From contig OZ176050.1 in the NCBI GenBank assembly GCA_964247055.1, forward strand, positions 13,516,001-13,580,000: DNA of 64,000 nt, written 5' to 3'. The position numbers and the translations under genes are program-made. The stretch is from Paragordius varius (taxonomy: Eukaryota > Nematomorpha). Each line of letters opens with the position of its first letter. Positions within the stretch are counted from its first letter, which is position 1. Of the stretch, positions 36,196 through 45,921 are shown piece after piece. A model generated the notes under the pieces. That model worked only from the letters and a program-made list of their open reading frames with translations. It was not told the DNA's origin and made no database searches.

Positions 36196-36620
36196 AATTT
36201 TAAATTCACCCTTAAACAATTCAGACCCTCGAACGATTCAAATTCACTATTGAACAATTCAAATTCACCCTAAATAAATTGTGTTTTTCAAATTAAAAAT
36301 TATCTATTTTTTTATATTTTTTAAAAAAAAGAAATTACGTTTAAAATTAATATAATATTCAAAAAATAAAACAAACTATGCTATAAGAATATATTTCTTG
36401 TTAATAATGAATTGCATTATCCCGAAAACACATAATTTATTTTTGGCGTGAATTTGAATTGTTCAAGGGTAAATTTGCATTGTTCAAGGGTAAATTTAAT
36501 TTGTTCAAGGGTGAATTTGAATTGTTCAAGGGTAAATTTGAATTGTTCAAGGGTAAATTTGAATTGTTCAAGGGTAAATTTGAATAGTTCGAGCGTGAAT
36601 TTAAATTGTAAGCGGTATTT
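36196..36620. mobile_element. Family A MITE with eight right-arm modules
   Basis: Left side has three ATTCAAATTCACCCT-type modules; centre AAACTATGCTATAAGAATAT; right side (about 36450-36610) has eight consecutive 21-bp modules of GAATTGTTCAAGGGTAAATTT type. The right arm is much longer than the left, so modules have expanded after insertion. Both strands stay open across it, reading as NLNCSRV and KFTLEQF heptads; neither is a gene. It lies just downstream of the UTP18 stop. Confidence 0.8.
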
Positions 36621-36693
36621 AATCAATTTTGACCGTTTCTTTTAAAAATTTGCATAGGAATTTTAGTTTTATCTTAAAAAATTGATATTCTCC

Positions 36694-39600
36694 CTACTTC
36701 AAAATATGTAATCCACTTTGTTTCGTTCCACACGCAAAATAAGCCGAGTTAGGGGACCAATCTGAGGCAGTTATATCTCCGAAAATGCGTTTTTGTAACA
36801 TACCTTGAGACCGTTGCTTATTGTGATGTGCATCGATAGGAAAATTTGTAATCACAGACAATGTTGATAAATTTATCTAATTTAACGTATATAAAGAGAA
36901 TAAAAATTACATATGAATAATTAATTTTTTATAATATATATAAATAATATAGCATTTACACTTTAAATTCACTCTTGAACAATCCAAACTCACCCTAATA
37001 TAAATTATTCCCTATTTAAGATTAAATATTACCTGTATTTTTTTTTATAATTTTAAAAAATTGAAATTTTGTTTGTAATTGAAATAATACTGAAAAAATA
37101 ATAAACTTAGCCACAAAGATTTATTTTATAGAATAATGAGTTATATTAGCCCGAAAACATAATTTATTTTTAAGGTGAATTAATTGTTCGAGAGTGAATT
37201 TGAATTGTAAATGGTATACTTAAATTAAAAAATATATTATTAACTAATATCCATTTACATGTACGTAGTGAATAAGGCATAGAAAATAAATAGAAATTTT
37301 TATTTATAAAACTCGAATTTTCGTGAACAGAAGTAATTTATTAATTAAACTTAAAATAAATGTAAAAAACAGAATAAATTTAAATAAAATAAGTGACTTA
37401 ATAAATAATATGTAAATTGATATAATGGACGAATAGAAAAGTATCACAAAAAAACATTTATCACCAACTTTTGACTTGATATCGATAGGTGCAAATAAGC
37501 ACACTCAAAGATTAACATACATTTTGATTATTTTATATATTTTGTATTTAGAATTACGCATTGTTCAAATTTAATTTTTAGACAATAATAGTAATTACGT
37601 AGCTTTATCTAAATGTAGTCTCTTAAATTATAATGAATAATTAAGCAGTATAACAGAATTATGAGCAAAAAAAACTAAAAAATTTATATTTTAAAAGATT
37701 CATATATGCATTTAACTATACAAAATATAAAAAATTTCGTAAAATCAAATTCAAAGTAATTGATATAAAAAACTAATTTTATCACACCATCATACCATTT
37801 TAATTGTGTCACACTTGTATGAGGATGACATTGTAAGGTATTGACCTGTCCGATTTGGACATAAATTATCAATGGGAACACTAATATTTTTCCAAGATTT
37901 CACGAAAGCTGGTTGAAGAGCACACGCAGGACTGGAGATATCATAACAATTGACAACTCCGCTGTTACTTCTATAAATAAATCGTAAATTTTCTAAAAAC
38001 TACATAAACATTATTATTAAAACTATCTACAAATTGATAATTTACACCCCAGTGGTATTCAAAACGGACAGCCCTTAAAGTGCTTTTTAGGACGACTTTA
38101 ATTTTTTTATAACCCTTTTTATGTGTACCTATTTGTTGCGAATGTGTGAAACAGCACTATAGCTTTGATACATATTTTAAGACGTCACTATTAAAATTGA
38201 TGCAATTATACTTTCCTTATCTAACATTTACACCTCAAATTCACCCTTTACACTTTTTAATATATGTAAAAAATAAATGTATAAAAAAACTATCCCACAA
38301 AAAAATATTTCACATTAATAATTCATTAATTTAGCCTTTTAGGTAAAAATTGAAATTACACGGACAAAACGTAAAAATATAAAAAAAAGTCTAAAAGACA
38401 ACCATTTTTAAATCTTAATCTTTTAAATATAAATCATTGTTCAAAACCGCAAAATATAATGTAGAGGTGTAAATTGCTAACACAATCAATTTTGTGTTTT
38501 ACAATTGTAATTAACAGTTTTTATAGGATAAATTAAAGAGTTTAAAAAGTAAGTATAGTTGATTTTTAAAAAAATGTCTTTATAATTTTACGTTTTGTCC
38601 GTATAATTTCAATTTTAACTGTAATTTACTTTTAGGATAAATGTTCAAAAACGAATTTGAGACGTAATAAGTGGTATGTATATTATTTGAATAAATTTTA
38701 TTTATAATCCTTTTATATCAAATAAAAAATACCCAGTAAAAAGATAAGGTCCATTTTGTTGGCCTTGCGTAGTGTTTAAGGGTGTGACAGCTAAACACGT
38801 TGCTTGATAATTCCCCTTATCTTGCATAGTGTTTAATTCTAGCTTAGTTGTTGAGGCAGCATAGGACATAGTTTTCATATTTTGCAAATCCCAACAATAT
38901 ATTTCGCCCATTTCTATAGGAATGTTATTTTAGTTTATTAATTATGTTGTTTAAAATTAGGTGTATAATAAATTACATTTACAGTTCAAAAATTCACCCC
39001 AGTTCAAATTTACCCTTAAACAGTTAAAATTCACCCTTAAACAGTTCAAATTTACCCTTAAACAGTTGAAAACCCTTAAACAATTCTAATTCACCCTTAA
39101 AAATTCAAATTTATTAAACAGTTCAAATTTACCATTCACCCTTAAACGGTTCAAATACACCCTCGAACAATTCAAATTCACCCTTAAACAGTTCAAATTC
39201 CCCCTCGAACAATTCAAATTCACCCTAGAACAATTCAAATTCACCCTAAAATGAATTGTGTTTTTCAAGATTAAAAATTACCTTTGTTTTTTATATTGTT
39301 AAAAAATTAAATTTTGTTGGAAATTAATATAATACTTAACAAATAATAAAGTATGCCATAAGAACATATTTCATATTAATGATGAGTTATATAAGCCCGA
39401 AAAAACATAATTGATTTCTAGGGTGAATTTATATTGTTGAAGGGTGACTTTATATCGTATATGGTATATTTCACATTTATTTCTATAACATATTATTTTA
39501 AATTTTTTTTTCAAAAATATATAACTAATGTGTAAAATATATTCCACTTATATTTTTAAATCATAATATTTTCATAAAGTTTTTTTGAAAATTATGTCAG

Positions 39601-42600
39601 TAACTAAAACTGAGAGATGTTTTAAAAAATTTAATCGTATAACAATATTATAAACACAAAGGATAAATGAAAATAGATAAATATTTTTTTATAATAAGTA
39701 AACCATGTTCTTAACCATTAAAAAATATTTTCTAAAGACCACATTACATAAAAGTCTGTTTCCAAAAAAAATCAAAATATTTAGGATTGGCAAAATGATA
39801 TGTTTTTAATGTCTAAAACCCCAATTACATAAATTATACAGTAAAAAGTGAAATTATACGGACAAAACGTAAAAATATAAAAATATTTTTTTCTAACAGA
39901 CAACCATACTTTTTAAATCTTGATTTATATCAATATAACTCATTGTTTTAAATGGCAAAGTGTGAAATAGAGATATATATTAACAATCAATTCTATATTT
40001 TACAATTGTAGCTAAATAGCTTATATGATAAAAATTAGGGTTTTAAAAAGGATGGTTGTCTTTTAGATAAAAATATTTGTATTTAAATTTTTATATTTTG
40101 TCCGCATAATTTCAATTTTTATTGTAATTACAAAAACGTAAAAAGTATAAAAGCAAAATTTATTTATATAAAAAACCGCATTTGTAAATTCTTGACTTTA
40201 TATTTGTATTATATAAAGTTTTATTTTTGGAATTAGCAAAAACAAGGAATAAGAATGTAAATGAGATACACACCTAATTTAAATTTATTTCATAGGTAAT
40301 TAATAAAAAAAATCAAAAATATGTTGTATGATTTTTTTGTCTATAATATATCGTTTCTTTTTATGGTTTTGTATTTATATATTCAATATTCAATGCAAAA
40401 ACTTTACAAAATATAAGTTTTAAAAAACCTCTTTTATTAACAGAAGAAATATTTACTTACCAGATAAGGCATAAAGGTATCGAGATTTATGACCAAATTT
40501 TACGCCAACGCAATTACTATTTATCGTATGAAACGTATGTATAGTTTCTTTAGACTAATATGCATATAAAAAAAATATTACATTTATAAAAAATCTAAAA
40601 AAACTCAGAATAAAATCTTAATAAAATCTTAAAAAATAAAACGTTTAAATAACTTTTCACCTTTGAATGTAATAAATCTATTTTGCCATAACTATCAGAA
40701 TACAAAGCAACCAAGCTTCCATCATCCGATGTTGAACAATACTTGGGATTTACTGAAGTGTAACGTGCTAAATTAATAAGTATCTTTGTAATTTATTATA
40801 AGGATTACAAAATATTTTTAAGTCTAAAAATGAATCTTTTATACATTTAAAAAGTAATAAAAATATTTAAGAAACTTTTAAAGCAAACTTTTGCAAAGGT
40901 GGATTGTGACATGTCATTACATTTGTTAATTTTATCACAAAATAACGAATAGAAAAATTCACAACAAAAAATAAAGTAAAAATGTGTATAATAAATATAT
41001 TATTATAAAATTCTAAAAATTTTTGTTATACAAAAAATAATATAAGAATAATTACTGTAATTTAAGAATTTTTTTTACTCAAAAAAATATTATGATCATC
41101 TATTGATTTAAATTGAAGCTCTTAATTTTGATTACTCTTTAACAATCAAAAAAATTCATAGATTTTGGTGAAACTAATCCCTTCAATATTGTGAATTACA
41201 AAAGTTTTGAATTAATATTTGGGTAAATTGTCAGAATAATACGGAAAATGTTAGATTTTTAACGGATTTTAAAAGCAAACATATCTGAGATAAAAGTACA
41301 TTCATAAGCGGAAATTAACAACTTTTGAGCAAAATTCAGAGAATTACGCATTATATATTATGAAACTTATTTAAAATTAAGCTAAAATGCGTATATAATA
41401 AAAATATAAATTTTAATTAATTTTTCACCATATACGCATTTAAGCTTAATTTTATATAAACTTTTAGGGCCTATCGGAAATGGAATTCGCAATTTACTGT
41501 AAAAACAGTTGAAAATTCATGAAATAATCATAAACGAAAATTAAATAAAATTAATTGAAAGTTATATTTATAAATGGAAACCCTTTCGTCGTAAACAATA
41601 TTATAAAATCTATTAACACTAACACTAACATTAAATTTAAATTATTTTCCCATAAAGATAAACAAAAAAAGTTTAAATAATTGTTTAATTTTTTTACATT
41701 TTGGATAAAATTGTGACAGCTTTCCCGTGGGCAAATCCAAACAATACAAGAATTTGGCGGCATCAGCTGATAGGAAGAGGGCTTGATTGAAAGCCAAAGG
41801 ATCCCCAAGGAAAGCTGAACTTGAAATTGAAAATTTTTCCAGTGTTAAACGCTGTATTTCTTCATTACCGCTAAATGTTGTCTAAAAACAAAAGCAAAAC
41901 AAAAATTTGTTTATAAAATGCTTGTTTTAAAAAAACTCATATACAAAATATTATTGGATTTGAGTATAATATATAATCTAAATAAAAAATATTCCTAATA
42001 AAAAGTTGATATTAAATCTATAAATATGGTTTAATAAATAAAAATAAATACACTATTATGAAATTTGAAGATGATTTCAGCTATACAACGTAATATATTT
42101 CTAAATAATTGCCTGAATTAGTTAGATGACTATATTCAATTTTTATAAAAATTTTTACATATTTTGACTATGATTAATTTAGGAACTAGAAATAAAAAAA
42201 TTTTGATGAAAATTATTCCAAAAAAATTAAAAATAAACGCACACCTTGTAAAACCTAACCAATCCACGCGTGTTGGTAGAAAGTAACAAAGGCTGAATCA
42301 CATGAAATTTTATGTCTGAAATCTTGTATTTTGCAATATTTTTTGATCCTTTATTCGTTTCGGAGGAACCATAATGATAGTTCAAATTAGTCAAATATTT
42401 GTATTTTATGCTTTGATGTGTTAACAGGGGTGGTTTATATTTTGATTTCGTTTTCACAATAACATTTTTAACGTTATCAGAAAATTCGTTATCTCAAATA
42501 TAATTACAATAAATGAAAACTTTCAATAGGTGCTACATCAGCCCAATCATTATTTTGCAATTTATATGAAAAGCTAAAATCAAAAAGTAAAAAAATACAT

Positions 42601-42876
42601 TTCTCCGGGTTTTTGATTGAATCTCAAAGTGTCAGATACATATATGTCGTCAGAGCTTTTATATAGATATAGCTAATAAAACCTTTTAAAATCATCTGAA
42701 TCAACCCAAGCGGCATTGTTATCCTTGTTAGTTTGAGCATCTTTTGTTTTTAATCTTTTTTTGCCAAAAACGAGTTCTTCTAACTGAACCTCCTTAGACT
42801 TCTTAGCTTTTTTATCTAAAATAAAGGGATGCTGAGCCTGGCCAACTTTATCTATTACAAAAAGAGGTTGGTTCAT
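36694..42876 (-). CDS. UTP18: U3 snoRNA-associated protein 18, WD40 protein of the small-subunit processome
   Basis: WD40 beta-propeller subunit of the UTP-B complex for 18S pre-rRNA processing in the nucleolus. Ten exons in transcription order: 42876-42683, 42655-42599, 42573-42521, 42492-42245, 41881-41698, 40767-40661, 40554-40461, 38913-38733, 37970-37796, 36876-36694 (TAG). They join in frame to 491 aa. The N-terminus carries the family signature VQLEELVFGKKR followed by acidic AAWVDSDDF and NNDWADVAP. WD-type repeats include STNTRGLVRFYK, FLYCLDLPTGKL, SLVALYSDSYGKIDLLHS, GHKSRYLYALSGEMGEIYCW, SNSGVVNCYDISSP and a last one with ASDWSPNSAYFACGTKQSG. Introns 1-3 are 27, 25 and 28 nt; later introns are hundreds of bases long and contain MITEs. 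An M-K-stop upstream ATG overlaps the start codon. Confidence 0.94.
36949..37217. mobile_element. Family A MITE in UTP18 last intron
   Basis: Starts ATAGCATTTACACTTTAAAT, centre AAACTTAGCCACAAAGATTT, ends TTCGAGAGTGAATTTGAATT and GTAAATGGTATA. Confidence 0.75.
38343..38623. mobile_element. Family D MITE in UTP18 intron
   Basis: Left GTAAAAATTGAAATTACACG, GACAAAACGTAAAAATATAA; right TTTTACGTTTTGTCCGTATA, ATTTCAATTTTAACTGTAA. Confidence 0.8.
38972..39468. mobile_element. Family A MITE with about eleven left-arm modules
   Basis: From 38972 to 39250 about eleven 21-bp modules (ACCCTTAAACAGTTCAAATT type, some partial) precede the usual centre (AAAGTATGCCATAAGAACAT). The right arm has only one or two modules and ends ATATGGTATA. 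The asymmetry mirrors that of 36196-36620 but on the other arm. Confidence 0.8.
39838..40126. mobile_element. Family D MITE in UTP18 intron
   Basis: Left ACAGTAAAAAGTGAAATTAT, ACGGACAAAACGTAAAAATA; right AAGGATGGTTGTCTTTTAGA, TTTTGTCCGCATAATTTCAA, ending TTTTTATTGTAA. Confidence 0.8.
42493..42520 (-). other. 28-nt intron 3 of UTP18
   Basis: GTTTTC...TTTGAG; joins GAA A|AT AAC, giving APIENNEFSDNV. It contains an in-frame stop if read through (TTATTGTAA). Confidence 0.8.
42574..42598 (-). other. 25-nt intron 2 of UTP18
   Basis: GTATTT...TTTTAG; joins GAA AT|C TTT, giving KPGEIFSYKLQNN. Read-through would hit a TGA. It is the shortest intron in the window. Confidence 0.8.
42656..42682 (-). 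other. 27-nt intron 1 of UTP18
   Basis: GTTTTA...AAAAG; joins AAA AG|C TCT, giving DSDDFKSSDDIYVSDT. Read-through meets a TAG in frame after DFKRFY. Confidence 0.78.
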
Positions 42877-43129
42877 TTCATGCTTTTTTTACTCACTAAA
42901 AGTTAAAACAAATGATCAAATCGCTTTATTATATTTTATAAATTATTTTTTTTACTACAAAATTATAAAATTAATGGATAGTAAGAGAATAAGCGATCAA
43001 ATCACATTTAACCATCTTACACAACGACCCGAATCGGTGGGCGGGAGGTGTGTGAAAAATATTTAAATGAAATACAACTATATATATATATATATTATGA
43101 TGGTGTTCTTGTTTTACACGCAATTCAAG

Positions 43130-43300
43130 CAATTAGATCCACTTTTATGGTAACCGCTTCATAGAAAATGTCAAACTTTGCGCATATTTTGTTAAATAAA
43201 ATTTTTTTAAATGCTTCATTCAGTTACTAAAATATAATACATTTAAAGAACAAAACAATATAATGCGGGCTCCAAAAGGCTCAATTTTTTACCTTTAAAA
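43130..43300. repeat. Dispersed repeat F, partial copy
   Basis: GGTAACCGCTTCATAGAAAA, AACTTTGCGCATATTTTGTT and AATGCTTCATTCAGTTACTA resemble the F copy at 24185-24270. Confidence 0.45.
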
Positions 43301-44069
43301 AGGGCCGGTTCTTGTAAAATAACCGTAAAAAATTCTGAGATTTAGCGATAGATTGATTAAATATTATAAGTGGTATTTACACTGTGCCCCTAACAGTGTT
43401 TTTTAATGGCCTTATATTATTTATTAAATTTTTATATGTACTTTTGAGGTTAATAATTTGAAAATGTTTCAAACGGCCAATACATAAAAGTTTTTGAGAC
43501 CATTAATATTTTTTGGTGATCACCACCTGGCAAGATTATAGCATCAAAAACTATTTTTACAAAAACCATACTTTTTACAGTATTATAATATTTTGAGGCA
43601 TGGTGGGAACGGCATAAAAACGATATAAGATATTTTAAAAACACTTTGTATTTGATATTAAACATTTCGATCACCTCAAATTTTTTAGAAAATTCATTTG
43701 TTCTCAAAATTTAGTTTATACTTTATAATGTTTTTCAGAAAGGCCCATATTTAAAAACAAATTAACTTCTAAATTAAATATTTAAGTGTGTAAATGTTCA
43801 GCATCATCTCGAATTGTATATAAAAAGTGGTTAGATTTTTAAGCTTTTTTATAATGTTTTCATGCTAAAATAAAGCACTTGCTATAAATAAAATTATTAA
43901 AAAAAGAATTTTTGTTGGACACATTATGGTGTAATATATTTAATTAAGTTAATGATACATGACAATCTCATCACAGTACTCAATAAAAAAATTAATTTTA
44001 TAATAGAAAATGCTTTAGGATTTTCATTGATTATGGTTTTGGCCACATTTAACACTTCTATACAACACA

Positions 44070-44610
44070 ATTATTTCATTTCTTCGATTTAAAATGGGGT
44101 CGTTTGGTACCCCATTAGAGCTAAATATTTTAAAAAATATGGTTTAATTGTAACCATTGCAAAAGTTTGAACTTATATAATGTCGATGCGCCGAAGTATT
44201 AAAACAGTTATTACTAATTTAATTGATAAACCCAAAGGTAAAAATTTAACCATCATAACATGTAGGCATAAGCTAAATCCAAATTTAAAATAATCTCAAA
44301 ATAAACCACTTCTATTAATATAGATGTAATTTTAATAAAAAATTAACTAATATTTTTGCGTTAGAATAAAAAAAACACGATATTTTGCAAAAACATTTTA
44401 AAATAAAAATGGCATCGAAGAAGTTTGATATGAAACGTCATTTTTTCAACTAAATTACTAAATTTTATATAGATTTAATATTTTGGCATATTATTATAAT
44501 TTTTGTTATGATAGAAGCATAAATTTTAAATGGAACCATGTCTATCAGTTTTTTGATAATATAAATTTATAATCTTGGGTCCCTATTTATCCTAATTTGA
44601 TTCGAAGTGT
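44070..44610. repeat. Dispersed repeat E, copy 2
   Basis: Landmarks as in copies at 24640 and 52160: TTCATTTCTTCGATTTAAAA, GGGGTCGTTTGGTACCCC, ATTTTGCAAAAACATTTTAA, AAGTTTGATATGAAACG, TGGAACCATGTCTATCAGTT and closing GATTCGAAGTGTTAAA. Confidence 0.6.
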
Positions 44611-44734
44611 TAAAAAAGATATTACATTTTATAGTAATTGTATATTAAAAAAACGCATTTTTACACATTACACAGTGCTATTGAGTAATAAAAATCTTGA
44701 TAAAATATATTTAGTGCAATAGAAAAATTGATGG

Positions 44735-44990
44735 TGCTTTTGGTTTGAACCTTGCGAGTGATATAAAAACATTGTAACCATTTTTGTGGTAGTAACTGCT
44801 CCATATCCAAAAAGGACAAAGCATATTTTTATAAATAAAGTATTATTTGTACTAAGAGTTTCACTCCAAAAAATATTAAATAATCTTAAAATATCTTAAA
44901 AGAGCAAACAAAACAATAATAACATTAAAATTTCCAATATTAAATAAGGGCTCTCCTAAATTATTGACCGCTCTAAAGGGGTCACATTTT
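44735..44990. repeat. Dispersed repeat F, copy 2
   Basis: GGTTTGAACCTTGCGAGTGA, GTAGTAACTGCTCCATATCC and GAGTTTCACTCCAAAAAATA match the copy near 24.1-24.3 kb. Confidence 0.55.
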
Positions 44991-45452
44991 TTAAAATAAA
45001 AGCAATAATGCCGCGCGGTTTTAACATTCAAAATATGATTATGACATTCAAAAAATTATTTATATCATAATTTGTCTTGATTAACGAGAATCAGTGAGAT
45101 ACCCTAATAGTTTTTAAGTTTAATAATTTCATATTCTTGCATACATTATATAATTAATTAACATATAAATTTATTGAACTGTTAGGAAAATATTTAAAAT
45201 ATTGTAAAATTACCCTTTGTCTCCATATAATATTATTCCTGGGGAAAACTAGTTCGATTGTGGCAAACGTCATATATTTTGATCGCCAAATAAGGAGCTA
45301 ATAGAGGTTTTATTTCGTATACGCGCCCTTTAAAATTATTATTAAAGTAATTATTGCTTTTCCATTAGCGTTAATCTATTTACTTAATTCAATTTAATGA
45401 TATATATGATAAAAATTATGTTCATCCAATAAATCTGTCCCATTAAACAATA

Positions 45453-45893
45453 TTATAAATCGAGTTGTTCAAAAATGTTTATTCCATACTTAAAATTATA
45501 AAACATTCCTTGGTCATTAGGTGTCAATTTATATTCTATATATGTTAAATACATATTTTGAAAATGTAGTCCTTTTCTAAAGTGAAACACTAAACTGAAA
45601 TACAATACCTTATTTATATAGCAGAAAATATATTTTTTGATTTTGAATGTGTGCAATTTAAGACACAAATAAAGATATGGCCATATTTTTATATGGACCA
45701 AAATCAAATCGCGTTTCCTCGTGACATGTAAATAATCTTTGCCTGATAAAAACGGTACAATTAAATTGATTTTTTTACAACACCATAAAACATTATTTTT
45801 TTTAAATTTTAAAAGAAATTCAAAATTGTGAAAATAATCTAAAAATAGCAATGTCCTTTTTGAACAAAGTCGGAATTCTATATCTATACTAAG
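45453..45893 (-). CDS. Unidentified 147-codon open frame
   Basis: A single minus-strand frame stays open from 45893 to TAA at 45453. It includes KNNVLWCCKKINLIVPFLSG, KDYLHVTRKRDLILVHIK, then YLTYIEYKLTPNDQGMFYNF and GINIFEQLDL at the end. No ATG opens it; a TTCTTAG acceptor lies at its upstream edge (about 45884), so it would have to be an internal or terminal exon. At this base composition (stop frequency near one in ten codons) such a length is unlikely by chance, but the protein matches no family I know, and its upstream edge lies only about 30 bp from the hAT-like element at 45922. It could be an exon of an unseen gene, a pseudogene or transposon-derived. Confidence 0.3.
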   Translation of the reverse strand, partial: LSIDIEFRLCSKRTLLFLDYFHNFEFLLKFKKNNVLWCCKKINLIVPFLSGKDYLHVTRKRDLILVHIKIWPYLYLCLKLHTFKIKKYIFCYINKVLYFSLVFHFRKGLHFQNMYLTYIEYKLTPNDQGMFYNFKYGINIFEQLDL

Positions 45894-45921
45894 AATTTTT
45901 TATCATTTTGATAGTATAAAG

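Larger units (their letters stand above)
42877..45452. other. Intergenic region, repeat-derived
   Basis: No gene is supported. A G+C-richer patch at 43020-43055 (ACGACCCGAATCGGTGGGCG) lies about 150 bp upstream of the UTP18 start and may be promoter sequence. Repeats F (about 43130-43300 and 44735-44990) and E (about 44070-44610) fill much of the rest. Confidence 0.5.

Noticed and set aside
36417-36645. Repetitive proteins NLNCSRV (plus) and KFTLEQF (minus)
   Set aside because: Both strands of the same family A module array are open, which is a property of the repeat length and not of a gene. The same applies at 39086-39268 and 55149-55394.
37304-37504. Possible extra UTP18 exon (minus) with a CLFAPIDIKSKVGDK peptide
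   Set aside because: Exons 9 and 10 already join in phase and cover the family sequence without a gap, so this stretch is not needed.
36450-39250. Direct repeats resembling a CRISPR array
   Set aside because: Repeats are contiguous 21-bp modules with no spacers, lie in inverted-repeat elements of a eukaryotic genome, and have no cas genes nearby.
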